64,000 bases of DNA. Origin: Pelistega sp. GTDB taxonomy: Bacteria; Pseudomonadota; Gammaproteobacteria; Burkholderiales; Burkholderiaceae_B. This document shows, piece by piece, positions 1 to 9,630 of the stretch. Location: NCBI GenBank assembly GCA_030538255.1, contig JAUNUI010000001.1, positions 173,827 through 237,826 on the forward strand, read 5' to 3'. Every line of letters begins with the position of its first letter. The stretch's first letter is position 1. The notes below the pieces were generated by a model. It saw only the letters and a program-made list of their open reading frames with translations. It searched no databases and had not been told where the DNA came from. A program made the translations under genes and the position numbers.

Positions 1-1704
1 GTCGTGCGTTGCCTTGCCGAAGAAGGTGTGAAACATGTTTTCGGTTATCCAGGCGGCGCGGTGCTCTACATCTACGACGCAATTCACAAACAGAAAGATT
101 TCGAACATATTTTAGTACGACATGAGCAGGCCGCTGTTCATGCTGCTGATGCCTATTCGCGCTCATCCGATAAGGTTGGTGTATGTCTTGTGACTAGCGG
201 TCCAGGCCTCACTAACGCCGTAACCGGTATCGCGACTGCCTACACAGACTCAATTCCTATGGTGATTCTGAGTGGTCAGGTATCGAGCAAAGTGATCGGC
301 GAAGATGCCTTCCAAGAATGTGATGCGGTAGGAATTACACGTCCTTGCGTAAAACACAACTTCTTGGTGCGTGATGTGAAAGAACTTGCTGATACCATGC
401 GCAAAGCTTTCTATATCGCTAAGACAGGCCGTCCAGGCCCCGTGCTTGTGGACATTCCGAAAGACGTCTCCATGACGATGTGCAAATACACGCCACCGAA
501 AGGTGAAGTGAAGATGCGCTCTTACGCGCCAGTAACTAAGGGTCATAGCGGTCAAATTAAGAAAGCCGCACAGCTTTTAGCGCATGCTTCGCGTCCTATG
601 ATTTACACCGGTGGTGGTGTTATTTTATCGGACTCTTCTGCTGAAGTAACCGAGTTGGTTGAATTATTAGGTGCGCCTTGCGTGAATACCTTGATGGGTC
701 TTGGTGGCCTGAGCGCGAACAATGAACACTACCTGGGTATGCCAGGTATGCACGGTACTTACGAAGCCAATATGGCGATGCATAATAGCGATGTGATCAT
801 TGCTGTGGGCGCCCGCTTTGACGACCGTGTAGTGAGTAATCCTAAGCACTTCATGTCAGTGCCTCGTAAAGTGATTCATATTGACGTGGATCCATCGTCT
901 ATTTCTAAGCGTGTACGCACCGATGTACCGATTGTAGGTAATGTGAAGGACGTGTTGCTCGACTTAAATGAGCAATTACGTGAGATGGGGGATCTACGCA
1001 AAACTAATGCAAAACCCCTGAAAGCATGGTGGGATCAAATTAACGAATGGCGTGCGCGCAACTGCCTAGCTTATGATAAGACCCGTGATGATGTGATTAA
1101 GCCGCAATACGTGGTTGATAAGCTATGGGAAGTGACGGAAGGGAATGCCTTCGTGACTTCTGATGTGGGTCAACACCAGATGTGGGCAGCACAATATTAT
1201 CGCTTTAACCAACCACGTCGTTGGATTAACTCAGGTGGCTTAGGCACCATGGGTGTGGGTTTGCCATATGCCATGGGTGTACAGAAAGCCAATCCAGGCG
1301 CTGATGTTGCGGTGATTACGGGTGAGGGTTCCATTCAGATGAATATTCAAGAATTGGCAACCTGTAAACAATACGGTTTTACACCGAAAATTATTTGCTT
1401 AAACAACCGTTATCTAGGTATGGTTCGTCAATGGCAAGAATTAGAGTATGAGAAGCGTTACTCAGAATCGTATATGGATTCACTACCAGACTTCGTGAAG
1501 TTGGTGGAAGCTTATGGTCACGTCGGTATTCAAGTCGAGAAAAAAGAGGATGTTGAGCCAGCATTACGCGATGCTTTTGGCAAATACAAAGATCGTCTGG
1601 TTTTCTTGAACATTATCACTGATCGCGAAGAGAACGTATGGCCTATGATTCAGGCTGGCAAAGGCATGACCGACATGTTGTTAGGTCCAGCAGGTTCATT
1701 GTAG
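1..1704 (+). CDS. ilvI: acetolactate synthase large subunit (5' end outside window)
   Basis: Thiamine-diphosphate enzyme that condenses two pyruvates, or pyruvate and 2-oxobutyrate, in the first common step of valine, leucine and isoleucine synthesis. The reading frame is open from base 1, so roughly the first ten residues lie outside the window. The catalytic glutamate is in RHEQAAVHAADAY (about residue 41 of the visible part). The ThDP-binding stretch near residue 440 reads GEGSIQM and ends in the conserved NNRYLGMVRQWQ about 25 residues later. GEGS instead of GDGS is common in beta-proteobacterial enzymes, so it is not a defect. ilvH follows after nine bases, so the two subunits are surely co-transcribed. 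ilvB would be an equally valid symbol. Confidence 0.97.
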   Translation, partial: VVRCLAEEGVKHVFGYPGGAVLYIYDAIHKQKDFEHILVRHEQAAVHAADAYSRSSDKVGVCLVTSGPGLTNAVTGIATAYTDSIPMVILSGQVSSKVIGEDAFQECDAVGITRPCVKHNFLVRDVKELADTMRKAFYIAKTGRPGPVLVDIPKDVSMTMCKYTPPKGEVKMRSYAPVTKGHSGQIKKAAQLLAHASRPMIYTGGGVILSDSSAEVTELVELLGAPCVNTLMGLGGLSANNEHYLGMPGMHGTYEANMAMHNSDVIIAVGARFDDRVVSNPKHFMSVPRKVIHIDVDPSSISKRVRTDVPIVGNVKDVLLDLNEQLREMGDLRKTNAKPLKAWWDQINEWRARNCLAYDKTRDDVIKPQYVVDKLWEVTEGNAFVTSDVGQHQMWAAQYYRFNQPRRWINSGGLGTMGVGLPYAMGVQKANPGADVAVITGEGSIQMNIQELATCKQYGFTPKIICLNNRYLGMVRQWQELEYEKRYSESYMDSLPDFVKLVEAYGHVGIQVEKKEDVEPALRDAFGKYKDRLVFLNIITDREENVWPMIQAGKGMTDMLLGPAGSL

Positions 1705-1713
1705 GAGAGCAAC

Positions 1714-2205
1714 ATGAAACATATTCTATCGGTTTTATTGGAAAATGCCCCCGGCGCCTTATCGCGTGTTGTTGGTTTATTCTCTGCTCGCGGTTATAAC
1801 ATTGAATCCTTAACCGTTGCGCCAACTGAGGATGATACCTTATCGCGTATGACCATCATGACCACAGGCTCAGATGATGTCATTGAACAAATTACGAAAC
1901 ACTTAAATCGCTTAGTTGATGTGGTGAAAGTAGTTGACCTCACTGAAGGTTCGCACGTTGAGCGTGAGTTAATGCTCATTAAAGTGCGTGCAGTCGGTAA
2001 GGAGCGTGACGAAGTGATGCGTATGACGGATATTTTCCGTGGTCATATTGTTGACGTAACGGATAAATCATATACCGTTGAAATCACGGGTGACCAAGCA
2101 AAAATTGAGGCCTTTATCAGCAGTATCGATAAAAGTGCCATTCTCGAGACGGTGCGAACCGGAGTTTCGGGTATTGGGCGTGCAGAACGCATTTTGAAAC
2201 TGTAA
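1714..2205 (+). CDS. ilvH: acetolactate synthase small (regulatory) subunit
   Basis: Regulatory partner of the large subunit that confers valine feedback inhibition. The 163-residue length is typical. An N-terminal ACT domain (about residues 3-78) is recognisable from HILSVLLENAPGALSRV and GLFSARGYNIESLTV; the C-terminal half carries the second small-subunit domain. The start is an ATG preceded by AGGAG at a normal distance. It sits between ilvI and ilvC in the order usual for the Burkholderiales. Confidence 0.97.
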   Translation: MKHILSVLLENAPGALSRVVGLFSARGYNIESLTVAPTEDDTLSRMTIMTTGSDDVIEQITKHLNRLVDVVKVVDLTEGSHVERELMLIKVRAVGKERDEVMRMTDIFRGHIVDVTDKSYTVEITGDQAKIEAFISSIDKSAILETVRTGVSGIGRAERILKL

Positions 2206-2249
2206 TTCGGTAAAATAACCGCTGATTACGCAATAATAAACATTTTTAA

Positions 2250-3284
<1,035 letters not shown>

Positions 3285-3294
3285 GAGTAGGATT

Positions 3295-3322
3295 TTCAAT
3301 AATACGAAGGTGTATTATTGAA
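3295..3322. other. perfect 11-bp hairpin after ilvC
   Basis: TTCAATAATAC pairs perfectly with GTATTATTGAA around a six-base loop. It is AT-rich and has no T-run after it, so it is probably not a terminator by itself. It lies between the ilvC stop and the stronger hairpin at 3344, and may protect the 3' end of the message. Confidence 0.5.
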
Positions 3323-3340
3323 CACACTCTGAATTCAGTA

Positions 3341-3368
3341 AGACCCCTGTTTAGTGCAGGGGTTTTTC
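3341..3368 (+). terminator. intrinsic terminator of the ilvIHC operon
   Basis: CCCCTG (3344-3349) pairs with CAGGGG (3357-3362) and is followed by TTTTT. It lies about 60 bases after the ilvC stop, the right place to end the operon transcript. Confidence 0.85.
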
Positions 3369-3426
3369 TATTTTAAGGCGCTACTTTGGTTCAAGTGCTT
3401 AATGATTCGCTTTATTGTGTCGCTTT

Positions 3427-3532
3427 GTTGAGTTGCTTGTTGAGGCACTTATTGAGTCGCTTAGCTATTCGGGCAGAGTAAAGCATTGATATTCTGTGCG
3501 CATGTTGAGTTGCCTGTTGAGGTCTTATTGAG
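3427..3532. repeat. imperfect direct repeat, two copies of about 30 bp
   Basis: GTTGAGTTGCTTGTTGAGG plus about ten more bases at 3427-3456 recurs with small changes at 3504-3532. It lies in the 361-base gap between ilvC and the next gene. Apart from the hairpins at 3295 and 3344 and this repeat I see nothing else in that gap. Confidence 0.7.
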
Positions 3533-3645
3533 CAACTTGCCATAGTGAGCCGTGAGCGTTGAATTTATGGGTTTTTAAGCCTTAGCTGGTGATGGTGTTT
3601 ATACATACTTCGGTGGTTTATTCTTCTTCTTTTAGGTAGACAAAA

Positions 3646-4428
3646 ATGAAATTAAAATCACTGGTGTTAGCAAGTTTATTAGGTTTGGCAACATTATCGG
3701 GAGCGGCTCAGGCGGAGACCTTGAAGATGGGGGTTGAGGCTATGTTCCCTCCATTTGAAAGTAAAGATGCTAACGGCAAGCTGGTTGGCTTTGATATTGA
3801 ATTAGGCGATGCGGTCTGCGCCAAGTTGCAAGTGAAGTGTGAATGGGTAGAAAGTAGTTTTGATGGCTTAATCCCAGCATTGAATGCGCGTAAATTTGAC
3901 TTTATCAACTCGGCCATGAATATTACTGAGCCACGTGCTAAAGTGATTGATTTTACCGTACCTATCTATAATGTGCCCTCACAATTGGTGGCCAAGAAGG
4001 GTTCTCCCATTGAGTCGAATGTAGAGAGCCTTAAAGCACATAATGTTACTGTGGGCGTGTTACAAGGTTCTGCACAAGAAACCTATGCGCGCAAATACTG
4101 GCAGCCTGCAGGTGTGAAAGTCACTTCGTATGCGAATCAAGATCAAGTATTTGCCGACTTAAGCAGTGGTCGTATTGAAACTTCATTCCAAAAAACACCG
4201 AGTGCCGTTGACGGTTTCTTAAGTAAACCCGAAGGTAAGGACTTCGCCTTGGTGCCTGGTTTTGTTGAAGAAGAGCATGTCTTAGGTGTGGGAACCGGCT
4301 TTGGTATTCGTAAGGACAACACCGAGTTGAAAGAGCGCCTTGATAAAGCGATTGCCGAGTTAAAACAAGAAGGCTTTATCTCAGAGTTATCTAAGCGTTA
4401 CTTTAATGCGGATTGGGTCGCTAAATAA
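3646..4428 (+). CDS. periplasmic amino acid-binding protein of an ABC transporter
   Basis: Type 2 periplasmic binding protein of the polar amino acid family (ArgT/HisJ/LAO-like, Pfam SBP_bac_3). Residues 1-23 form a Sec signal peptide ending in GAAQA; the mature protein begins ETLKMGVEAMFPPFE. Family hallmarks are GFDIELGDAVCAKLQVKCEW and the segment FDGLIPALNARKFDFINSAM. The 260-residue length fits. No permease or ATPase gene lies beside it, so it must use a transporter encoded elsewhere. The ligand could be arginine, lysine, ornithine or histidine; sequence alone does not decide. Confidence 0.88.
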   Translation: MKLKSLVLASLLGLATLSGAAQAETLKMGVEAMFPPFESKDANGKLVGFDIELGDAVCAKLQVKCEWVESSFDGLIPALNARKFDFINSAMNITEPRAKVIDFTVPIYNVPSQLVAKKGSPIESNVESLKAHNVTVGVLQGSAQETYARKYWQPAGVKVTSYANQDQVFADLSSGRIETSFQKTPSAVDGFLSKPEGKDFALVPGFVEEEHVLGVGTGFGIRKDNTELKERLDKAIAELKQEGFISELSKRYFNADWVAK

Positions 4429-4508
4429 TTCGTGAAGAATTTGATTATCCATGACCTGGATGTTAAATCTAGGCGTGGATTACTTATTTTAATTTTTAAA
4501 TAATAGCT

Positions 4509-5654
4509 ATGCAGATTTGTTCTAAACTTCCATCCGTTGGTACTACCATCTTCGCGCGAATTGATGCGCTGTTCCGTCACTATCCTGATGTGGTCGGCTT
4601 GTCCCAAGGGGCACCCAACTTTATGCTCAGTCCTGAGATGCTGGATGGTGTCTATCAAGCAATGCAGGCCGGGCATAATCAATATGCACCCATGATAGGG
4701 ATCGAATCATTGCGCCAAGGTATGGTCGATAAGATTGAACGACTCTATGGCCACTCCTATGATGTGGACAATGAAATCACGATTATGCCCAGTGCGAGTG
4801 AAGCCTTATTCAGTAGTATTGCAGGCTTAGTCCATCCTGGTGATGAAGTGATTTATTTTGAGCCCTCTTTTGATAGCTATGCGCCGATGGTGGAGTTGCA
4901 AGGCGCGCAGGCGATTGCCTTGAAACTACGCTTACCCGATTTCTCCATTGATTGGGATGAGGTCAAGAGTAAGCTAAGTCCTCGTACCCGCATGATTATT
5001 TTGAACTCACCGCATAATCCTAGCGGTAGTATCTTAAGTGAGGCAGATATTTCAGCGCTACAAGAGATAACGAGGGACACGAATATCATTATTCTTTCCG
5101 ATGAAGTGTATGAACATATGGTGTTTGATGGGGAAATCCATCGCTCCATGTCACGTTATCCGGAGTTGGCCGCGCGTTCTATTGTAGTGACATCATTTGG
5201 TAAGACCTATCAGGTGACTGGCTGGCGTGTGGGTTGCTGTGTAGCGCCAGCCGCCTTAATGAAAGAGATTCGCTTGGTTCATCAATTCGTGATGTTCTCA
5301 GCGGATACACCGATGCAATATGCCCTAGCAGAAATTCTCAAGAAACCTGAGCGTTATTTACAGCTAGGTGGATTATTTCAAGCCAAGCGCGATTTATTAT
5401 TGCAAGGCTTGGCAGGTTCGCGCTTTGAGCCTATACCGTCGCGCGGCGGCTTCTTTCAACTTTTACGCTTTGATCACTTCAAATCAGTCAGCGATATGGC
5501 GATGGTGGAATATCTCTTGGCTGAGCATGGCGTAGGGGTGATTCCAGTCTCCGCTTTCTATCGTGAGCCGATTGAGACGGGTCTAATCCGTTGCACCTTT
5601 GCTCGTGATGATGCGACTATTCTTAAGGGGGCGGCTCGCTTGGCTGGGGCTTAG
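4509..5654 (+). CDS. class I/II pyridoxal-phosphate aminotransferase (methionine aminotransferase-like)
   Basis: Fold-type I aminotransferase of 381 residues, closest in my recognition to the YbdL/MtnE-like methionine or aromatic aminotransferases. The cofactor lysine is K232 in SFGKTYQVTGWRVG. Other conserved elements are NSPHNPSG, the aspartate-tyrosine pair in ILSDEVYEHMVFDG, and the terminal arginine in GLIRCTFAR. It follows the amino acid binding protein gene by 80 bases in the same direction, consistent with a role in amino acid use. Substrate range is inferred. No obvious terminator lies between the two genes. Confidence 0.87.
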   Translation: MQICSKLPSVGTTIFARIDALFRHYPDVVGLSQGAPNFMLSPEMLDGVYQAMQAGHNQYAPMIGIESLRQGMVDKIERLYGHSYDVDNEITIMPSASEALFSSIAGLVHPGDEVIYFEPSFDSYAPMVELQGAQAIALKLRLPDFSIDWDEVKSKLSPRTRMIILNSPHNPSGSILSEADISALQEITRDTNIIILSDEVYEHMVFDGEIHRSMSRYPELAARSIVVTSFGKTYQVTGWRVGCCVAPAALMKEIRLVHQFVMFSADTPMQYALAEILKKPERYLQLGGLFQAKRDLLLQGLAGSRFEPIPSRGGFFQLLRFDHFKSVSDMAMVEYLLAEHGVGVIPVSAFYREPIETGLIRCTFARDDATILKGAARLAGA

Positions 5655-5701
5655 CCTTTAATGTGCACGTAAGCGAGGAAATAATTAGCACCTTAACTAA
5701 G

Positions 5702-5813
5702 GCATCATTAGAGCTTAGGCTAATAGATAATTAACGCATTGATTAATAAATAATTTGAGCTTAAACTAAGGAATTATTAACATGTCAGCTGAAGCATCAT
5801 TAGAGCCTAGGCT
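5702..5813. repeat. 20-bp direct repeat, two copies
   Basis: GCATCATTAGAGCTTAGGCT at 5702-5721 recurs with one change (CTTAGG to CCTAGG) at 5794-5813, in the 572-base gap before the porin gene. The gap also holds a strong terminator (5835-5880) and two palindromes near 6008 and 6116. Confidence 0.75.
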
Positions 5814-5834
5814 GAGTCACAAAAACAATTCTAG

Positions 5835-5880
5835 GCGCCGTCTGCTGAGTGAATACTTAAGCAGACGGCGCTATTTTATT
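5835..5880 (+). terminator. strong GC-rich terminator hairpin
   Basis: GCGCCGTCTGCT (5835-5846) pairs perfectly with AGCAGACGGCGC (5860-5871), followed by TATTTTATT. It lies 180 bases after the aminotransferase stop and separates that unit from the porin gene. Confidence 0.8.
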
Positions 5881-6007
5881 ATCATGCAAGCATTTTATCG
5901 CTGCATCGGCATGCTAAAAACATAAGCAAAATTATTTTCGCTGGCATCTTCGTCTGCAACTAATCCCCTGGCAAAAAAATTAATGACTGTTGTCTGCAAC
6001 CATCAAT

Positions 6008-6022
6008 TTCCACTATGCAGAC
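6008..6022. promoter_or_regulatory. degenerate copy of the IclR-type palindrome
   Basis: TTCCACTATGCAGAC keeps most of the 15-bp consensus TTCYGCATNGCAGAA seen at the other loci. It lies 108 bases upstream of the better site at 6116, so it could be an auxiliary site. Weak match taken alone. Confidence 0.35.
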
Positions 6023-6115
6023 AAAAAACATTAGGTGTTATTACTAGTGTTTTAGTAACTCTCTGTTATTTTTAGTAAATATTATGTAATATGATTTCGT
6101 GATATTGGAAATTAA

Positions 6116-6130
6116 TTCCGCATGGCAGAA
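6116..6130. promoter_or_regulatory. candidate IclR operator upstream of the porin gene
   Basis: TTCCGCATGGCAGAA is a 15-bp near-palindrome whose half-sites TTCYGC and GCAGAA recur at 10858, 11043, 18284 and 27885 and, degenerately, at 31683 and 31814. It centres about 100 bases before the porin start. That the IclR protein encoded at 27932 binds it is inferred. Confidence 0.65.
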
Positions 6131-6226
6131 ATTAGTAGGAGTAAAGCAATGTCTTGGATTTCTCCTAAGTTTTAAAAAATTATTGCGTAATCACATACAT
6201 ACTTTTTAATATGGAGACAGTTTGTA

Positions 6227-7414
6227 ATGAAAAAAATTAGTTTGGCGGTATTGGCGGTAATGGCCCCAGCAGCTGCATTTGCCAGCTCATCAGTGACACT
6301 CTATGGTCTAGTGGATGGTGGGTATTATTACAAAAACCAGAAAACGACATTTTCCGGTGACCCAGGTGCAACGCAGGGTAGCATTGAGCAGCGCACAGTC
6401 GGTTTTCGTAATGGATTGCGCAATGGTAACCGCTGGGGCTTGAAAGGCGTCGAGGATTTAGGTAATGGAACCAGCGCTATCTATACTCTTGAAAGTGGTT
6501 TTAATTTAGGCGACGGTCAGTCATTACAAGGTGGTCGTTTGTTTGGTCGTCAAGCATTTGTCGGTTTAACTGGTGAGAGCTGGGGTACTTTCACGATTGG
6601 TCGTCAATACAATACGTCGGATGTATTTCTACAACCGATAGACCCATTCGGTCATAATGGTTGGCAGTCTTCTACGCATAGCGGTTTTAATACATCGCAT
6701 TCATATCGCTACGATAATGCAGTGAAATATGCCTCACCGAATTTATCAGGTTTTCGCTTTATTGTCGGTGGATTCTTTGAGAACACCAAAGTAGACACGG
6801 ATATTAATGGCGCTAAAGATACCGGTAAAGATCGCTTCGGTGGTTTGATGGCAGGTTTAGGCTATCGTAGCGGTCCAATTAATATTGGCGCGACGTTCGA
6901 CTATGTTGATCAGAAAACTGAGAATATGGCGGGTAAGACAGATGTCAGTACCAAAACCAAGCAATGGAATTTGGGTATGACCTACGACTTTGATGTGGCG
7001 AAACTTCATTTAATGTATGGCCATCAACGTGATGGTACCTTTTTTGGTATCGGTTTAGCGAATGATATCCTAAATCCACAAGGTGTGCGTACTTTAGCCC
7101 GTCAGATGAACAGTGATGGTTTCCGTCAACAATCTTGGTTGGCAGGCGTAACTGTACCTGTATCGCAATCAGGTCAGGTGATCTTCTCATATCAAGGCAA
7201 TTCCATTAAAAATAATGAGGCTGCAGGTTTAGAGGATGCTCGTATCAAGTCGCATATCTTTAGCTTAGGTTATGTTCATAATCTTTCTAAGCGTACAAAT
7301 ATGAATATCATTGCCTCTCACGGTACTTCAAAGTTGAAGTTTAATGATGCATTAAGTCAGCAACGTAAAGTGAAGTCGACTGATATTCAGTTAGGTTTGC
7401 AGCATCGCTTCTAA
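6227..7414 (+). CDS. general porin (Neisseria/Bordetella type)
   Basis: Outer-membrane trimeric beta-barrel channel of 395 residues. The signal peptide is residues 1-19, ending AAAFA, and the mature start SSVTLYGLVDGGYYY is the hallmark of beta-proteobacterial porins. A typical early block is NGNRWGLKGVEDLGNGTSAIYTLESGF followed by GRQAFVGL, given here in parts because it runs across about residues 70-120. The C-terminus ends LQHRF, with the terminal phenylalanine needed for Bam-dependent insertion. GGAG precedes the ATG. A palindrome of the regional regulon lies about 100 bases upstream, so this porin may serve uptake of the regulon's substrate rather than be housekeeping. Confidence 0.93.
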   Translation: MKKISLAVLAVMAPAAAFASSSVTLYGLVDGGYYYKNQKTTFSGDPGATQGSIEQRTVGFRNGLRNGNRWGLKGVEDLGNGTSAIYTLESGFNLGDGQSLQGGRLFGRQAFVGLTGESWGTFTIGRQYNTSDVFLQPIDPFGHNGWQSSTHSGFNTSHSYRYDNAVKYASPNLSGFRFIVGGFFENTKVDTDINGAKDTGKDRFGGLMAGLGYRSGPINIGATFDYVDQKTENMAGKTDVSTKTKQWNLGMTYDFDVAKLHLMYGHQRDGTFFGIGLANDILNPQGVRTLARQMNSDGFRQQSWLAGVTVPVSQSGQVIFSYQGNSIKNNEAAGLEDARIKSHIFSLGYVHNLSKRTNMNIIASHGTSKLKFNDALSQQRKVKSTDIQLGLQHRF

Positions 7415-7450
7415 ACCAAAACTATCATAACCGTAGATGATAGTGATGGG

Positions 7451-7480
7451 AACAGGCTCAGTATTGAGCCTGTTTTTTTG
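7451..7480 (+). terminator. porin terminator
   Basis: AACAGGCTCA (7451-7460) pairs perfectly with TGAGCCTGTT (7465-7474), followed by a run of T. It lies about 40 bases after the porin stop. Confidence 0.92.
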
Positions 7481-7497
7481 CGAGCTAAAGATTCGCT

Positions 7498-7596
7498 GTG
7501 CAGTGTTGCTGCAAGCTTGAGGAGCTAGAGTTGTGCAGTGTTGCTGCAAGCTTGATGAGCTAGAGCCGTGCAGTGTTGCTGCAAGCTTGAGGAGCT
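7498..7596. repeat. tandem repeat, three copies of a 35-bp unit
   Basis: GTGCAGTGTTGCTGCAAGCT begins each copy, at 7498, 7533 and 7568, giving an exact 35-bp period. The copies differ by only a few bases. The array lies between the porin terminator and the convergent acyl-CoA dehydrogenase gene. Confidence 0.92.
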
Positions 7597-7631
7597 TAAG
7601 ATATGATGGGCCAGATGTTCGGTACGCTGAG

Positions 7632-7669
7632 AGCCTCTAGGCTTAAGCACTAGGCTAAGCCTAGAGGCT
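7632..7669. terminator. perfect 14-bp inverted repeat, possible terminator of the minus-strand gene
   Basis: AGCCTCTAGGCTTA (7632-7645) pairs with TAAGCCTAGAGGCT (7656-7669). It lies 40 bases beyond the stop of the minus-strand acyl-CoA dehydrogenase. No T-run follows on either strand, so a terminator role is only likely from position. Confidence 0.5.
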
Positions 7670-7708
7670 TCAGTTAAAACAAGCTGATCTTGCCATAAAC
7701 GCGATGAC

Positions 7709-9559
7709 TTAGTACGTCGGCCATGGTTCGCTAAGCAAGTGATTAATTTTGCGATTATTTAATTGCATGAGTTTGGTACGAGCAAGCGGCAATTCAGTAT
7801 GGAAAAACCATTGACAGGTACGTAACTTAGCTTGGTAAAAATCTACTTGCTGAGCCGAGAGAGGAGGCGATTTGCTTGAAGACTCTTCCTGGGCATTAAG
7901 TTTACTGTGCGCGACATTCGCTTGCATTAACCATAGCCATGCCATGGTATGGTGGCCAAACGCGTCAAGATAGGTAAATGAGTTGGCGCTGGCTTGGGAT
8001 ATGTCTTGTTTACCCCAGTTCGTGAGCATGTGGCTAGTTTCAATCAGTTCTGACCATGCCTCTTGGAGTGTCTTCGCTAGACTATGCAGCTCATGTGTAT
8101 CCGCTTGTGCTAAGGTCTGCTCAATGCTTGCTGTGACTCGAGAGTGTAGAAGCGTTAAAGCAGAGCCATCAGCTAAGTTCACTTTGCGTAATAATAGATC
8201 AAGGCTTTGAATCCCGTGTGTGCCTTCATGAATTGGATTTAAGCGATTATCACGGTAGAACTGTTCTACAGGGTACTCGCGGGTGTAACCATAACCGCCA
8301 TGAATTTGGATGGCTAGGCTATTGGCTTCAAGACAATACTGCGCCGGCCATGTTTTCACAATCGGTGTTAATAAAGATAGCAGCAGTGAGGCCTGTGCTT
8401 TCGCCTCATGGTCAGTTTGTGTTTTACTTTCATCAGCAAGCCAAGCGGCATATAAGCACAATAACAATGCGCCTTCAACATAAGCTTTCTGCGTCATGAG
8501 CATGCGGCGTATATCAGCGTGTTGGATAATCGGCACTTGTGATTGTGAGCTATCTTTATTATCAATCGGCCGGCCTTGTGTGCGCTCTTTCGCATAATTG
8601 ATTGAATGTAGATAGGCGGTGTAGCCAAGCATCGTTCCCCCCATACCAACACCAATCCGTGCTTCGTTCATCATATGGAACATGCAATTTAAACCTTTGC
8701 CAGCCTCACCAATCAATTCTCCATAGCATGCCTCATACTCTCCAAAGCTTAAAATGGTGGAGGTGGTTCCTCGATAGCCCATTTTGTGGATAAGGCCGCT
8801 GAGCAGCACGTCATTGCGCTCGCTTACTTGGCCGTGTGCATCAACGCGATATTTAGGAACTAAAAATAAAGACAGCCCTTTAGCGCCAGCGGGTGCGCCA
8901 GCAATGCGAGCGAGTACGAGGTGAACAATGTTTTCACTGAGATTGTGGTCGCCGGCGGAAATAAAGATTTTCTGCCCTTTGAGTAGATAAGACCCGTCAG
9001 CTTGTGGGTAGGCGGTCGTATGTAAATCGGGCACTGATGAGCCTGCATGTGGCTCAGTAATGGCCATGGTGCCAAGCCACTTGCCTTGCAGTAAATTAGG
9101 CAAATAGCGCTGCTTCTGCTGTTCACTGCCATAGGTGCGAATTAAGTTAGCATTCGCCGCGGTTAAGAAGCAGTAGGCTGAGGTGGCAATATTTGCTGAA
9201 CGAAAAAGCGCTAAGCAAGATTGTGCGACTGTAATGGGTAATTGCATCCCATCGAGTTCATAATCATGGGTCGCCGATAAAAAACCTGCTTGGGCGAAGG
9301 CCAGGATGGCTTGTTTGACCTCTTCGATGATCTGCACAGATTGACCATCAAACTTAGGCTCGTTCTCATCGGCATAGCGGTTATGCGGTAAGAATAACTC
9401 GGTGGCAATTTTTTCAGCAGTATCAATGGCGGAAATAAATGTCTCTTTCGAATGATCGCTATAGCGATCTCTTTGGGTTAGTTGTTCAATATTTAAAACA
9501 TCAAATAAGATGAACGCTAAATCATCGCGATCAATTAACGTCGAGGCAATGCTACTCAT
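7709..9559 (-). CDS. acyl-CoA dehydrogenase, large DmdC/FadE-like form
   Basis: FAD enzyme introducing the 2,3-double bond into an acyl-CoA. The 616 residues exceed the usual 380, matching the long subfamily that includes methylmercaptopropionyl-CoA dehydrogenase, with an extra C-terminal domain. The middle domain shows MAITEPHAGSSVPDL and GYRGTTSTILSFG. The catalytic glutamate is present in the canonical setting YRDNRLNPIHEGTHGIQ. I start at the ATG at 9559 (MSSIAST), preceded by AAGGA; the frame stays open to 9616 but that upstream ATG has no ribosome site. It lies 71 bases downstream of the Bug/TctC gene, likely in one operon. The acyl substrate is unknown. Confidence 0.9.
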   Translation of the reverse strand: MSSIASTLIDRDDLAFILFDVLNIEQLTQRDRYSDHSKETFISAIDTAEKIATELFLPHNRYADENEPKFDGQSVQIIEEVKQAILAFAQAGFLSATHDYELDGMQLPITVAQSCLALFRSANIATSAYCFLTAANANLIRTYGSEQQKQRYLPNLLQGKWLGTMAITEPHAGSSVPDLHTTAYPQADGSYLLKGQKIFISAGDHNLSENIVHLVLARIAGAPAGAKGLSLFLVPKYRVDAHGQVSERNDVLLSGLIHKMGYRGTTSTILSFGEYEACYGELIGEAGKGLNCMFHMMNEARIGVGMGGTMLGYTAYLHSINYAKERTQGRPIDNKDSSQSQVPIIQHADIRRMLMTQKAYVEGALLLCLYAAWLADESKTQTDHEAKAQASLLLSLLTPIVKTWPAQYCLEANSLAIQIHGGYGYTREYPVEQFYRDNRLNPIHEGTHGIQSLDLLLRKVNLADGSALTLLHSRVTASIEQTLAQADTHELHSLAKTLQEAWSELIETSHMLTNWGKQDISQASANSFTYLDAFGHHTMAWLWLMQANVAHSKLNAQEESSSKSPPLSAQQVDFYQAKLRTCQWFFHTELPLARTKLMQLNNRKINHLLSEPWPTY

Positions 9560-9630
9560 TGTCTGTCCTTGTCTGCGTTGAACTCCTCCATACCTAAGAG
9601 GCGAAGAGGAGTTCATTCATTATGTATAAA

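Noticed and set aside
1321-1332. GEGS instead of GDGS in the ThDP motif of acetolactate synthase
   Set aside because: This variant is usual in beta-proteobacterial enzymes, so it is not a defect.
5782-5931. short ATG frame in the gap before the porin
   Set aside because: It runs through the perfect terminator hairpin and has no homology or ribosome site.
7498-7596. CRISPR array
   Set aside because: The 35-bp units are directly adjacent with no unique spacers, so it is a plain tandem repeat.
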